NCBI RefSeq assembly: GCF_024172125.1
Contig: NZ_JAMZEA010000016.1
Coordinates: 1 to 64,000 of the forward strand
Source: Actinomadura rupiterrae
GTDB lineage: Bacteria; Actinomycetota; Actinomycetes; Streptosporangiales; Streptosporangiaceae
Length of the DNA stretch: 64,000 nucleotides
Reading direction: 5' to 3'
Positions 54,365-62,749 of the stretch are shown one piece after another. The notes under the pieces were generated by a model, which did no database searches, had not been told where the DNA came from, and was given only the letters and a program-made list of their open reading frames with translations. The position numbers and the translations under genes are program-made. Position 1 is the stretch's first letter; each line of letters begins with the position of its first letter.

Positions 54365-55783
54365 TCAGCAGCCGCAGCCGGCGAGGACGGCGGCGAGCTG
54401 GTCGAGCTTGCCCGGGTCCACGGACGTCTTGCCGTCACCGGCCATGAAGGCGAACGCGAGCAGGCGCCCGTCCGCGTCGGTGGCGAGGCCCGCGAGGGTG
54501 TTGACCCCGGACAGGGTGCCGGTCTTGGCGCGGATCACGCCCGCTCCCCCCGCGCTCGCAGGAGTGGTGTACCGGGGCGGGGCGAGCGTCCCGGTGAACC
54601 CGGCCACCGGCATGCCGGTGATGGCCGCGCGCAGGTCCGGACGCTGCGGGGACGCGGCGAGCGCGGCCAGGCGCGCGAGCGCGAGCGGCGTGATCTGGTT
54701 GCGGGTGGAGAGGCCGCTGCCGTCCGAGACGTCCACGCCATCGGTGATGCCGAGGCCCGCGAGCGTCTCGCGGACGGCGCGCGCGCCGCCCTCGAAGCTC
54801 GGCGGCAGGCCCTTCTTGATGGCGACCTGCCTGGCCATGGCCTCGGCCACGTCGTTGTCGCTCTCGGTCATGGCGTGCTCGATGAGCGCGGAGATCGGAG
54901 GCGACTGGACCGCCCCGAGCTGCTGCGTCCCCGCACCGGCGGAGTTGCGCCGTCCCGCCTTTGCCGAGATGCCGAAACGGCCCAGCAGCTTCGCGAACGT
55001 CTGGACGGCCGCGACCGGCGGATCGGGAACGCGCGGCTGCGCGTGCGCGCCGGGGCCTCCGATGCGTCCTTCATCGACGGTCAGGGCCGTCATAGGCGCG
55101 ATCTCGCCGTCGGGGATGTAATTGGGCTTCCAACCAGGGGCTATGCGCGATCCCTGGTAAGCGGACGCGTCATAGTCGACCCGTACCTGCCGCACCCCCG
55201 CGCGCGTGAGGGAGCCGGCGGTCTGCCTGGCCAGGTCCACCAGCGACGCATAGGTGGGACGGCTCGTCCCCGGCTTCTGCGGCTGCGCCGTAAGGGTGGG
55301 GTCGCCGCCGCCTACGAGAACGACGCTTCCGTCAGCGCCGCGGACCGTCCGCGTAGTGATGCGGTGCTGCGGCCCCAGCGCGGCGAGCGCGGCCACGGAC
55401 GTGGCGAGCTTGGTGGTGGACGCCGGTGTGGCGGCCTTGTCGGCGCGCTGCGCGAACAGCGGGCGCCGCGTCACCGCGTCGATCACCACGGCGTTGATCT
55501 TCGGACCGGGCTGGTTCAGCACCGCCGACAGCCGCGCGGCGAGCGTCGCCGGGTTCGGGGCCCGCGCCGCCAGCGGGTCGGCCGCGGCCAGTCCGGCCGA
55601 GGTCGGCACCGGCTCGTGCGCGGCGACCGAAGGGGGCTGCGGCGAAAGGTGCCTGGCAGGTGTGAGTTTCACCACTGCAAGGGCGGCTATCACTGCGAAA
55701 ACATTGAGCAGGGCCAGTGTGCCCAAGGCGAGCGTCCGAGCACGTGCCACGACCGGGACGCCCCTCGCCAACTCAGCACTCAC
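54365..55783 (-). CDS. D-alanyl-D-alanine carboxypeptidase/endopeptidase, PBP4 (DacB) type
   Basis: A 472-residue class C low-molecular-mass penicillin-binding protein trimming peptidoglycan. The N-terminal anchor helix is at about 17-40, with a Pro/Ala linker to residue 80. SxxK is PASTTK (about 120-125), SxN is ESDN and KTG is RAKTGTLSG. A large inserted domain between SxxK and SxN is typical of PBP4. GTG 55783 or TTG 55786 starts it. TATAAG at 55803-55798 is a fair -10. Divergent from ppa. Confidence 0.94.
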   Translation of the reverse strand: MSAELARGVPVVARARTLALGTLALLNVFAVIAALAVVKLTPARHLSPQPPSVAAHEPVPTSAGLAAADPLAARAPNPATLAARLSAVLNQPGPKINAVVIDAVTRRPLFAQRADKAATPASTTKLATSVAALAALGPQHRITTRTVRGADGSVVLVGGGDPTLTAQPQKPGTSRPTYASLVDLARQTAGSLTRAGVRQVRVDYDASAYQGSRIAPGWKPNYIPDGEIAPMTALTVDEGRIGGPGAHAQPRVPDPPVAAVQTFAKLLGRFGISAKAGRRNSAGAGTQQLGAVQSPPISALIEHAMTESDNDVAEAMARQVAIKKGLPPSFEGGARAVRETLAGLGITDGVDVSDGSGLSTRNQITPLALARLAALAASPQRPDLRAAITGMPVAGFTGTLAPPRYTTPASAGGAGVIRAKTGTLSGVNTLAGLATDADGRLLAFAFMAGDGKTSVDPGKLDQLAAVLAGCGC

Positions 55784-55976
55784 CAACGTGCGACATCCTT
55801 ATAGTTGCGTCCTCGCCCGCGCGTGAGGACGCGCGCCACGATATAAGGGGCAGCGATCCTCGCCGCCCACCCGCCAGGGGTCGGGCGTGCGAAGCAGGGG
55901 AAACCCGGCCGTACGGCCTGCGCCGCCACGGCATGTACAGACTATGACCGCGACCACGCGGAAAGCGGAGGACATC

Positions 55977-56468
55977 TTGGAATTCGACGTCACCATCGAG
56001 ATTCCGCGGGGCAGCCGGAACAAGTACGAGGTGGACCACGAGTCGGGCCGCATCCGGCTCGACCGCATGCTGTTCACCTCGACGCAGTACCCGGCCGACT
56101 ACGGCTTCATCGAGGACACCCTGGGCGAGGACGGCGACCCGCTCGACGCGCTGGTCATCCTCCAGGAGCCGACCTTCCCCGGCTGCCTGATCAAGTGCCG
56201 CGCGGTGGGCATGTTCCGGATGACCGACGAGGCGGGCGGCGACGACAAGGTGCTGTGCGTCCCGTCGACCGACCCGCGGATGGAGCACCTGCGCGACATC
56301 CACCACGTGCCGGAGTTCGACCGCCTGGAGATCCAGCACTTCTTCGAGGTCTACAAGGACCTGGAGCCCGGCAAGTCCGTCGAGGGCGCGAACTGGGTCG
56401 GCCGTGTCGAGGCCGAGGTCGAGGTCGAGCGCTCCCGCAAGCGGTTCGCCGATCTGGGCGGTCACTGA
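55977..56468 (+). CDS. ppa: Inorganic pyrophosphatase (family I)
   Basis: A 163-residue enzyme hydrolysing pyrophosphate, essential for pulling biosynthesis. EFDVTIEIPRGSRNKYEVDH starts the fold; YPADYGFIEDTLGEDGDPLD contains the signature aspartates, followed by LKCRA-type LIKCRAVG. The TTG at 55977 was chosen for GGAGG 5 nt upstream and the exact family N-terminus; longer in-frame starts give an unconserved leader. A terminator follows between ppa and the convergent NlpC/P60 gene. Confidence 0.97.
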   Translation: MEFDVTIEIPRGSRNKYEVDHESGRIRLDRMLFTSTQYPADYGFIEDTLGEDGDPLDALVILQEPTFPGCLIKCRAVGMFRMTDEAGGDDKVLCVPSTDPRMEHLRDIHHVPEFDRLEIQHFFEVYKDLEPGKSVEGANWVGRVEAEVEVERSRKRFADLGGH

Positions 56469-56472
56469 CCGC

Positions 56473-56496
56473 CGGGGACGGCCGCTGCCGTCCCCG
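56473..56496. terminator. Bidirectional terminator between ppa and NlpC/P60 gene
   Basis: Perfect 10-bp stem CGGGGACGGC/GCCGTCCCCG with a CGCT loop, 4 bp after the ppa stop and followed by TTCC. Confidence 0.85.
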
Positions 56497-56514
56497 TTCC
56501 GCGTGGTCACGGCG

Positions 56515-57813
56515 TCATCCGGCAGGCCGGGTGGCGCCGATCAGATCTCCGCGCCAGATGGAGGAGATCCGCACGTTGGACCCGGTGTAGGGCGCCTCGA
56601 CCATGCGCCCCCGGCCGATGTAGATCCCCACGTGGTGGATGGTGTCCGGGTCGGACTTGTTCTTGGCGAAGAAGACCAGGTCCCCCGCCCTGAGCCGGTC
56701 CAGGGGGACATGCGGGCCGGACGTCCACTGGGTGCCCGTCCAGTGGTCCAGGCGGACGCCCGCCTTATCCCACGCATAGAGCGCCAGTCCCGAGCAGTCG
56801 AAACCGAACGTGTTGGTCCCCTGCTCGATGCCGTAGCTGGGGCCGCTGAAGCTTCCCCCACCCCACGAGTAGGGCGTCCCCACCCACTTGAGCGCGGCGC
56901 GTACGACGCGGGCCCCTAGCCCGGATCCGGCCGCGAGGCCGGAGTAGCCCTGGCGCTCTTTGGCCTCTTCGGCCGTCTGAGCGAGTTCGGACGCGCGCGC
57001 ACGAGCCACGCCTAGGCTCTGCTCTAGCCGCTGCTTCTGGGCGTTGATGCGCACGACGACGGCCTTCTGCTGCTCCAGGATCCGCTGCGCGTCGCCCTTC
57101 GCCTGCTCGGCCTGCTTGGTAGCGGTCTGCTGGTCCTGGAACGCCCGCTTGGCCTCGCGCCGGAACACGTCCGCGACGTTCCTGGACGCCTCGACCCGCT
57201 TGATGACCTCGGTGCGCTCGCGCGCGAGGACCTCGACCATGCCGGCCCGGTCCAGAAAGCCCTGCGGTCCGCCCTCACCCGCGATGACGGCGGCCCATGG
57301 CGAGGAGCCTGTGTTCTGCCGGTACGCGTCGGCGGCGAAGGACGCCAGTTGCCGTTGCGTGTCGGTATAGCGCTGCTGGGCGTCGGCCATGCGCTTCTGC
57401 GCCGCCTGGTACTCCTGCTGCGAACGCTCCAGCTTGACCCGTTCGCCGTTGTAGCGCTCCACGGCCGCCTCGGCGGCCACGGCCAGACGCTCCAGCTCGC
57501 CGTCCGCCTGCGCGAGCTGCGCTTTGGCGCGTCCGACCGCTTCGGCCCTCTTCTGGACGTCTTCCTTGCTCTTCGCCATGTCGCGGGGACCAGGGGGCGG
57601 CTTATGGACGGTACGCGCGAACTGGGCGGACACAGGGGCGGCATAGGCCGACGCAGGGGCCGCGGTGAGGCCGACCGCGATTCCGGTGCCGATCGCGATT
57701 CCGGTGGAGAGGGCGGCGAACCGCAGTGCCGCCTCGCGGGAGACCGACGTGCTACTGGACGTCGCGGGACTCGCGCATCGTCGGGGCGTCAGGGTACACA
57801 TCGAGGGAAACAC
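56515..57813 (-). CDS. Secreted NlpC/P60 peptidoglycan hydrolase (RipA-like)
   Basis: A 432-residue wall hydrolase. The signal segment is at about 30-58 (TGIAVGLTAAPASAYA), a long coiled coil at about 78-300, and the NlpC/P60 domain has Cys in FGFDCSGLALYAW, His in HHVGIYIG and a third polar site at VEAPYTGSN. GGGAGGACC directly before the GTG sets the start. It shares the plan of the 18-kb NlpC/P60 protein but has a normal short N-terminus. Confidence 0.92.
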   Translation of the reverse strand: MFPSMCTLTPRRCASPATSSSTSVSREAALRFAALSTGIAIGTGIAVGLTAAPASAYAAPVSAQFARTVHKPPPGPRDMAKSKEDVQKRAEAVGRAKAQLAQADGELERLAVAAEAAVERYNGERVKLERSQQEYQAAQKRMADAQQRYTDTQRQLASFAADAYRQNTGSSPWAAVIAGEGGPQGFLDRAGMVEVLARERTEVIKRVEASRNVADVFRREAKRAFQDQQTATKQAEQAKGDAQRILEQQKAVVVRINAQKQRLEQSLGVARARASELAQTAEEAKERQGYSGLAAGSGLGARVVRAALKWVGTPYSWGGGSFSGPSYGIEQGTNTFGFDCSGLALYAWDKAGVRLDHWTGTQWTSGPHVPLDRLRAGDLVFFAKNKSDPDTIHHVGIYIGRGRMVEAPYTGSNVRISSIWRGDLIGATRPAG

Positions 57814-57965
57814 GGTCCTCCCCTGGCGGAATTCACACTGAGCGAAGAGCAGCTACTTACAGTAATTGCCTTCGGGCTCGATATGAACTTCCGTCACCGC
57901 CGTATCGCCCTCCCCATCAGGCGCAGCGATCCGGCCCCTCGCTGGCCCCGGCGCGCATCCACTCA

Positions 57966-58727
57966 TCAGGCGCAGCGGTGCGGGCCCTCCAGGCCGAACA
58001 GACGGGCCGCCCAAGGGCGGACGGACGTGCGGTCGGGCAGCGCTCCACGCGGGTAGCTGAAGATCGGGACCGGTGCGCCGTAGGCCGCGCTCAGTTCGGC
58101 GGCCTTGCACCAGTCCGCGGGCGTACGAGTCGCGGCCCACGCGGCGGCGATCTGCGGACGGCTCTCAGGTCGCCGCTCCCACAACCTCAGCAGCGCAACG
58201 GTCGCGTGTGCGGCGGAGTAGCCGTCGTCCGGATAGGCTCCGCCCGCAAGGAACGCGGACGTGACCTGGCCGCCGTGGGACGTCCCCAACGCCCACGTCC
58301 AGTTGGCCACGGCGAGTTCCCGGACGGCGCCGGGCATGCGGTCCACGACGCCGTACATCCACTGCTGGCGTGGCCCGGCGAGGCGGTTCGTCGCCGTCAG
58401 CCAGCGCCACAGGTGATCACCGGCCTCCGCAACGTCCGGATCGACCTGAACTCGGCGTGTCTCGGCGGTTCGCGGCGTGTCCGTAGCAGGTGGGTGGTTT
58501 CCCGGCCCCTCGCGCCCGCCCAGGGCGAGCAGCGCGAGGACGGTCAGGCCGCGGGCCGTTTGCAGGCGGCAAAGCTCGGCGACCTCGCGGCGCGTTCTGG
58601 TGGCCGGCTCGGTCCACAGCGGCCAGGGGACGCGCTGGACCTCCCTCACCAGGCGCGCGAGTTCCTCCGGAACCGGCTGCGGGTTCACGCGGGCTTCCGG
58701 TCGGAACGCCAGCACGGTCTCGCCCAT
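57966..58727 (-). CDS. Cytoplasmic protein of unknown function beside the sigma-factor gene
   Basis: A 253-residue soluble, helix-rich protein with no recognised family. It is rich in Trp and Arg (VPWPLWTEPATRTRR, LWRWLTATNRL, NWTWALG) and contains GGAYPDDGYSAAHATVALLRLW. There is no signal peptide or membrane segment. It follows the sigma-factor fusion gene by 11 bp with GAGGACGGG as ribosome site, so the two form an operon and the product may serve the same pathway. A 14-bp duplicate of its 3' end (CATCAGGCGCAGCG) lies 49 bp downstream. Confidence 0.7.
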   Translation of the reverse strand: MGETVLAFRPEARVNPQPVPEELARLVREVQRVPWPLWTEPATRTRREVAELCRLQTARGLTVLALLALGGREGPGNHPPATDTPRTAETRRVQVDPDVAEAGDHLWRWLTATNRLAGPRQQWMYGVVDRMPGAVRELAVANWTWALGTSHGGQVTSAFLAGGAYPDDGYSAAHATVALLRLWERRPESRPQIAAAWAATRTPADWCKAAELSAAYGAPVPIFSYPRGALPDRTSVRPWAARLFGLEGPHRCA

Positions 58728-58738
58728 GGCACCCGTCC

Positions 58739-60625
58739 TCAACGGCCCGTGACAGGCGGCGAACTGGAATCCGTCTCGGCCGGGATGCTGCGGGAGGACG
58801 ACGTCTGCGGCGGCGGCGGTTCGCTACTCGTCGAGGGGGACGAGGGCGGCGGCGAGGGCGAGGACGGTGGCGGGCTCGACGGTGGCGTAGTCGGCGGGGT
58901 GGACGTCGATGGTGGAGGCGTCGTCGTAGACGGCGGTTCGGATGGCGGCGTAGACGGCGGAGAGGATGGCGGGGTGGATGGCGGGGTGGAAGAGCCGGGT
59001 CCCGTAGGCGGCGGGCCGGTGGGCGGCGTTCCAGGCCCCTGCCCTTGGCCGGGCGGTGATGAAGGGGCGCTGCGCCAAGTGACGTGGACGCACGGCCCAC
59101 CTGGGACGAACTCGATGACGGCTTCGCCCTGGTCGCTGGGCGCGCGGGAGACGTGAACGTCGATCGTGGTGCTCTGCCCTGGCGCAAGGTTCCCCGACGA
59201 CGCGGAGAGGCGCACAGGACCGTTCACCCGCGCGCGCCACGAGACGGGCTCGTTGCCCGCGTACAGCTGGATCTGTCCGTCCGAGCCGTCCGCCAGGTCA
59301 AGGTAGAGCGGGGACGCGGACAGGGCGGAATTGGGTCCGTCGGGGCTCTGGTCCCCACCGGGCTGGTACTCCCTCGCGGGCGCAGGAGGCGACGGCAACG
59401 CCGTGGGCGGAGCGGCCGATCCCGTGGCACCGAGTGGGTACGTGGCCGAGACCGGGGTCGCGTCGTTGTGCCCGGTGTCGTCCAGCGCACCTGCGCCGTT
59501 CAGGCCGTTGGAAGGCTGCATCGTCGGGCGGGCCCCCGCTCCGCCCGCGATGCCGTGCGTTCCGTCGACCCGCCCGGTCAGGGCCAGGAAAGCGGCCAGG
59601 CTCGCCCCGAAGAGCAGCACCAGAGCCGCTACGGCAGCCGCCATGAACTTCAGCGACCGCCACTCAGGACGTGCCTTGTTGCTCTTAGCGGCGTGGTCCT
59701 CGTCCGTTTCCAAAACTGCCAGTTCGTCTGTTTTGGTCTCGTCCGCGTCGGGCGGCAAGGACGCGCTATGGGACGTGCGGCGACGCCACGTCACCCTGCG
59801 CGCGAGCGCGGAACGCTGGGGCCATATGGGAAATCCCTCCGCTGTGTAGTCCGTGATCCGTGTAGCGATGAACAGCCGGTAGCCGACCAGCTCGGCATCG
59901 AGAAAGCTGTCGAGCACGCGCTCGCGCAGGTCGTCCGGTAGCGGAGCCCAGGGCAGGAGCCTGAAGACCTTCGCCGCGGACACGGTGCGCGGCTTGAACG
60001 CAGCGCATTCCTCGCACTGGCCCGCGTGGAGAGCGAGTTCTTCCCGGAGCAGGGGTGTGAGGTCTCCGCGGCGCGCGCGCAGGAGCGTTGCGCGTTCCGG
60101 ACAACCGAACGGGCCTTGGTCCGCAAGGATCTCCGCGGTCAGGGCGGTCTCCAGTTCGAGAGCCGCGAATTCCAGTTCCTCTTCGACCTGCCTGGGCAGC
60201 GTCCTCGTCACGCGCGCGATGGCATCGGTCGTGAGTTCGTGCCGGACGTGCAGGTCCAGCAATTCGCGATGGCTCGGCGGCAGGGCGGCCACGGCCCGCC
60301 ATGCCAGCACGCGCTCATCGACGTCGTCCTGGTCGTGGCTGGCGACGGGGAGATCCGGGGCGCGTTCCTGGTCCGCCCCGCGGCGATCGCATTCCAGCCT
60401 GGTGATGGCGTAGAGCCAGGGCGCGAGGAGCCCGGGGTCACCCAACCGCTCGATCTGCGCCTCGGCCACCACGAACGCGTCCCGGACGGCGGCGCGTGCG
60501 GCGTCCTGCTCGCGCAGGCGCATCCAGCAGTAGGCGTAGAGCGGTTCGGCGTAGGTGTCGTAGACGGCGGCGGGTGCACCCGGGTCCCGCGCGCGCAGCG
60601 CTTCGACCAGGAGTTGGTCGTCCAT
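58739..60625 (-). CDS. ECF-like sigma factor fused to zinc finger, membrane helix and external domain
   Basis: A 628-residue multidomain regulator. Residues 1-80 resemble sigma region 2 (AAVYDTYAEPLYAYCWMRLREQ is split over 19-40) and about 105-165 region 4 (LPPSHRELLDLHVRHELT). A zinc-binding H-x3-C-x2-C follows (H200, C204, C207), like anti-sigma ZAS domains. One membrane helix is at about 328-350. The outside has a Pro/Gly linker, a beta-sandwich-like domain (SASSGNLAPGQSTTIDVHV) and a Ser/Pro/Thr tail of about 110 residues, possibly wall-spanning. It would need proteolytic or conformational release to reach DNA. Confidence 0.8.
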   Translation of the reverse strand: MDDQLLVEALRARDPGAPAAVYDTYAEPLYAYCWMRLREQDAARAAVRDAFVVAEAQIERLGDPGLLAPWLYAITRLECDRRGADQERAPDLPVASHDQDDVDERVLAWRAVAALPPSHRELLDLHVRHELTTDAIARVTRTLPRQVEEELEFAALELETALTAEILADQGPFGCPERATLLRARRGDLTPLLREELALHAGQCEECAAFKPRTVSAAKVFRLLPWAPLPDDLRERVLDSFLDAELVGYRLFIATRITDYTAEGFPIWPQRSALARRVTWRRRTSHSASLPPDADETKTDELAVLETDEDHAAKSNKARPEWRSLKFMAAAVAALVLLFGASLAAFLALTGRVDGTHGIAGGAGARPTMQPSNGLNGAGALDDTGHNDATPVSATYPLGATGSAAPPTALPSPPAPAREYQPGGDQSPDGPNSALSASPLYLDLADGSDGQIQLYAGNEPVSWRARVNGPVRLSASSGNLAPGQSTTIDVHVSRAPSDQGEAVIEFVPGGPCVHVTWRSAPSSPPGQGQGPGTPPTGPPPTGPGSSTPPSTPPSSPPSTPPSEPPSTTTPPPSTSTPPTTPPSSPPPSSPSPPPSSPSTSSEPPPPQTSSSRSIPAETDSSSPPVTGR

Positions 60626-60857
60626 GAGCAGAAAGGTAAAGGGTCCATCCGCCTTTTACCCGCAATTTCAAAGATTCGGCGGTCATCGCCGGTCGCACTC
60701 GACGGCAATTGTTCGCTGATCGTTGAATTGCCCTCTATGGTCACCTTGTCCGCGTTTGACAGCTTTGACACTGCCCGGTCGCTGCCTGCGCCGTCTCGCA
60801 GGCGGCATCGCTTCGAACACTCTGCGTTAGAACACTGGGAGCGCACTTCACCTGGGA
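60626..60857. promoter_or_regulatory. AT-richer promoter region of the sigma-fusion gene
   Basis: Noticeably lower G+C than its surroundings. The inverted repeat GGCAATT-N15-AATTGCC (60704-60710 and 60726-60732) lies about 80-105 bp before the start codon. No confident -35/-10 pair. Confidence 0.4.
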
Positions 60858-61817
60858 CTATTTAAGCGATAATTGGCGCCGCATGGGCGGAAGTGAGCGT
60901 TCGGCAACGGCCGCAATGGCGTCCACCTGAGCGGTCGTGTAAATCACCGGACGACCCGAGAGCACGCGTGCCAGCTCGCGCGCGGACAGCACCAACACAC
61001 CCTGCAACCGGATGCCATCGCGTGGCACGCGCGCGCGATGGACCGCCACTATCGATCCGACCTCCACGGGCGCTCCGAGGCCGTCCGCCAGCAACTCGCC
61101 AACGATGCCGGCCGCCTTCACCGCCACCCCAATGGGCTCGTTCAGCGGACGGCGGCCGACGAGCAAACGTCCCTGCTCCTCACGTACCGCTACACCGGGA
61201 CGCCATCCGCGGCTGACGATCACATACACACCTGTGAGGCCGATGACGAGGTGGTCGAGGTTCCTGCCTCGCGCGCCCGGGAGCCTCCGGTCGTGCAGGA
61301 TGCGAAATCCAGAAGCCGGTACGAGTTCGGACAGGCGGCGTCCCGTTCGGCGTTCCGCGCGCGCCCCGCGCCTCCAATCGGCCAACGGCCCCGGACGAAC
61401 CCAAACGTAAACGGCATGCCCGGCGAAGACGGCTCCGGCGGCCGCCGCGCCGACCCACCAGACCGCGATTCCGGCGACCATGACGCCGACCGCGGTGGCG
61501 AGGACGACCCCGACGGCCGTCCGCTCGAACCGGAACTCGGCGGCGAGAGCCCGGTGGCGCGATCGGGCGGAAGCTCCCGCTTCGGGCGGCTCGGCCTGCC
61601 CGCTTTCGGACGACTCGGCCTGGTTGTTGCCCAACGCCTGGCCCCTCTCGTCCGTCCAGCCCGCTCGACGTACAGGCCCGACCGGCCGATCCCGGCAGGT
61701 CAGGTGGGGCGGTCCGGCCGGCCCGTCCGGCCACCGGCCCGCGCTGCCAGCGTGCGACAGCGAGGCGGTCCGGGCAAGGAGTTTGAGTTTCTCGCGCTCC
61801 TGGTTTGACAGTGTCAC
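60858..61817 (-). CDS. NERD-domain membrane protein
   Basis: A 319-residue protein. The N-terminus is polar (about 1-95), two close membrane helices lie at about 100-140, and a NERD domain follows (GFRILHDRRLPGARGRNLDH, VYVIVSRGWRPG). NERD is related to restriction-type nuclease folds and is often found in membrane or DNA-processing proteins. The catalytic-like D and the Q/E-x-K set are only partly visible, so activity is uncertain. The GTG start lies inside the left operator dyad. It is upstream of the sigma-fusion gene in the same direction, separated by 232 bp. Confidence 0.77.
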   Translation of the reverse strand: MTLSNQEREKLKLLARTASLSHAGSAGRWPDGPAGPPHLTCRDRPVGPVRRAGWTDERGQALGNNQAESSESGQAEPPEAGASARSRHRALAAEFRFERTAVGVVLATAVGVMVAGIAVWWVGAAAAGAVFAGHAVYVWVRPGPLADWRRGARAERRTGRRLSELVPASGFRILHDRRLPGARGRNLDHLVIGLTGVYVIVSRGWRPGVAVREEQGRLLVGRRPLNEPIGVAVKAAGIVGELLADGLGAPVEVGSIVAVHRARVPRDGIRLQGVLVLSARELARVLSGRPVIYTTAQVDAIAAVAERSLPPMRRQLSLK

Positions 61818-61840
61818 GATGACAGTGTCACCATCGGAGC
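61805..61840 (+). promoter_or_regulatory. MerR-type promoter with two dyads in the spacer
   Basis: TTGACA (61805), an 18-bp spacer, CACCAT (61829), 6 nt, then GTG. Two identical dyads TGACA-G-TGTCA at 61806-61816 and 61820-61830 cover the spacer, 14 bp centre to centre. The left one also contains the start codon of the NERD gene on the other strand. Confidence 0.7.
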
Positions 61841-62749
61841 GTGGACGAGACCTGGACGATCAGCGAACTGGCGGAGCGCGCGGCGGCCGCCCTGGCCGCC
61901 GACGGCGTCCCGCGGGTCAACGGGCGCGTCCGCGACCTTCCGAACGAGCGGCTCGTCCGCTGGTACACCAGCATCGGCCTGCTCGACCCGCCGCTCGGCC
62001 GCCGGGGCCGCACCGCCCTCTACGGCCCCCGGCACCTGCTCCAGCTGCTCGCCGTCAAGCGGCGCCAGGCCGCCGGTCGCTCGATCGCCGAGATCCAGAT
62101 CGAGCTGGCCGGCGCGCCCGACTCCGTCCTACGCCGCATCGCCCTGCCCGCCCCCGGCGAGCCCGCTGCCGAACCGGCGGGTGCCGCTCCCTCCGAACCG
62201 GCGGGCGCCACGTCCGTCGAACGGGCGGGCACCACGCCTGGCGAACGGGCGGGTAGCCCGTTCGACGAACCGGTCGGCGCCGTCCCCGTCGAACCAGCGG
62301 ACGCACTCGCCGTCGCCGATGACAGTGACAGTGACGACGGGGGCGAGGCGATCGAGGGCGCCGGCGGCGTCGCGGACAGCGTCCGAAGCGACATCGACAT
62401 CGCTCACCGGCGGGACGCCTTCTGGACCGTCCGGCCCGACTCGCGGTTCCATCCGGGCACCGCGCCGCGCTCGGTTCCGGAAGGCGCTCCACGGCCGGAG
62501 GTAGCACCGCGCCCGGCTCCGGGAGTAGCGCCGCGCCCGGCTCCGGTCGACGTGCCCGCCCTCGTGCAGGGAGTCCGGCTCGTGCCCGGCGTCACCCTCG
62601 TCGTCGAAACGCGGCACCTGGGCGAGGACGACCTCGCCGCCATCGCGGAATCGGCCGCACCACTGCTCGACACCCTCCGCCGTCGCGGACTGCTCGACCC
62701 CTCCGACCGCGACGGCTCCTACCGACACTCGCCCGGGAGGCACCAGTGA
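61841..62749 (+). CDS. MerR-family regulator with repeat-built linker
   Basis: A 302-residue regulator. The N-terminal MerR winged helix (WTISELAERAAAALAADGVP, then RLVRWYTSIGLLDPPLGRRG and YGPRHLLQLLAVKRRQAAG) is followed by a ~110-residue linker made of 8-residue repeats starting EPAGAAPS, then an Asp-rich patch (DDSDSDDGGE). The C-terminal ~70 residues (QGVRLVPGVTLVVETRHLGE) may be the signal or partner domain. The operator dyads in its own promoter fit self-control. Its stop overlaps the start of the VIT/vWA gene (GTGA). Leaderless GTG start. Confidence 0.82.
   Translation: MDETWTISELAERAAAALAADGVPRVNGRVRDLPNERLVRWYTSIGLLDPPLGRRGRTALYGPRHLLQLLAVKRRQAAGRSIAEIQIELAGAPDSVLRRIALPAPGEPAAEPAGAAPSEPAGATSVERAGTTPGERAGSPFDEPVGAVPVEPADALAVADDSDSDDGGEAIEGAGGVADSVRSDIDIAHRRDAFWTVRPDSRFHPGTAPRSVPEGAPRPEVAPRPAPGVAPRPAPVDVPALVQGVRLVPGVTLVVETRHLGEDDLAAIAESAAPLLDTLRRRGLLDPSDRDGSYRHSPGRHQ
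62171..62300 (+). repeat. 24-bp coding minisatellite in the MerR gene
   Basis: Five complete 24-bp units plus part of a sixth, each opening GAACCGGCGGG or GAACGGGCGGG, encode 8-residue repeats. A second pair of 24-bp units (GTAGCACCGCGCCCGG-type) lies at about 62500-62550. Confidence 0.88.

Noticed and set aside
57915..57977. 14-bp repeat CATCAGGCGCAGCG at and after the unknown gene's stop
   Set aside because: The copies are 49 bp apart, out of frame, and too short to claim more than local duplication; noted only in the gene entry.
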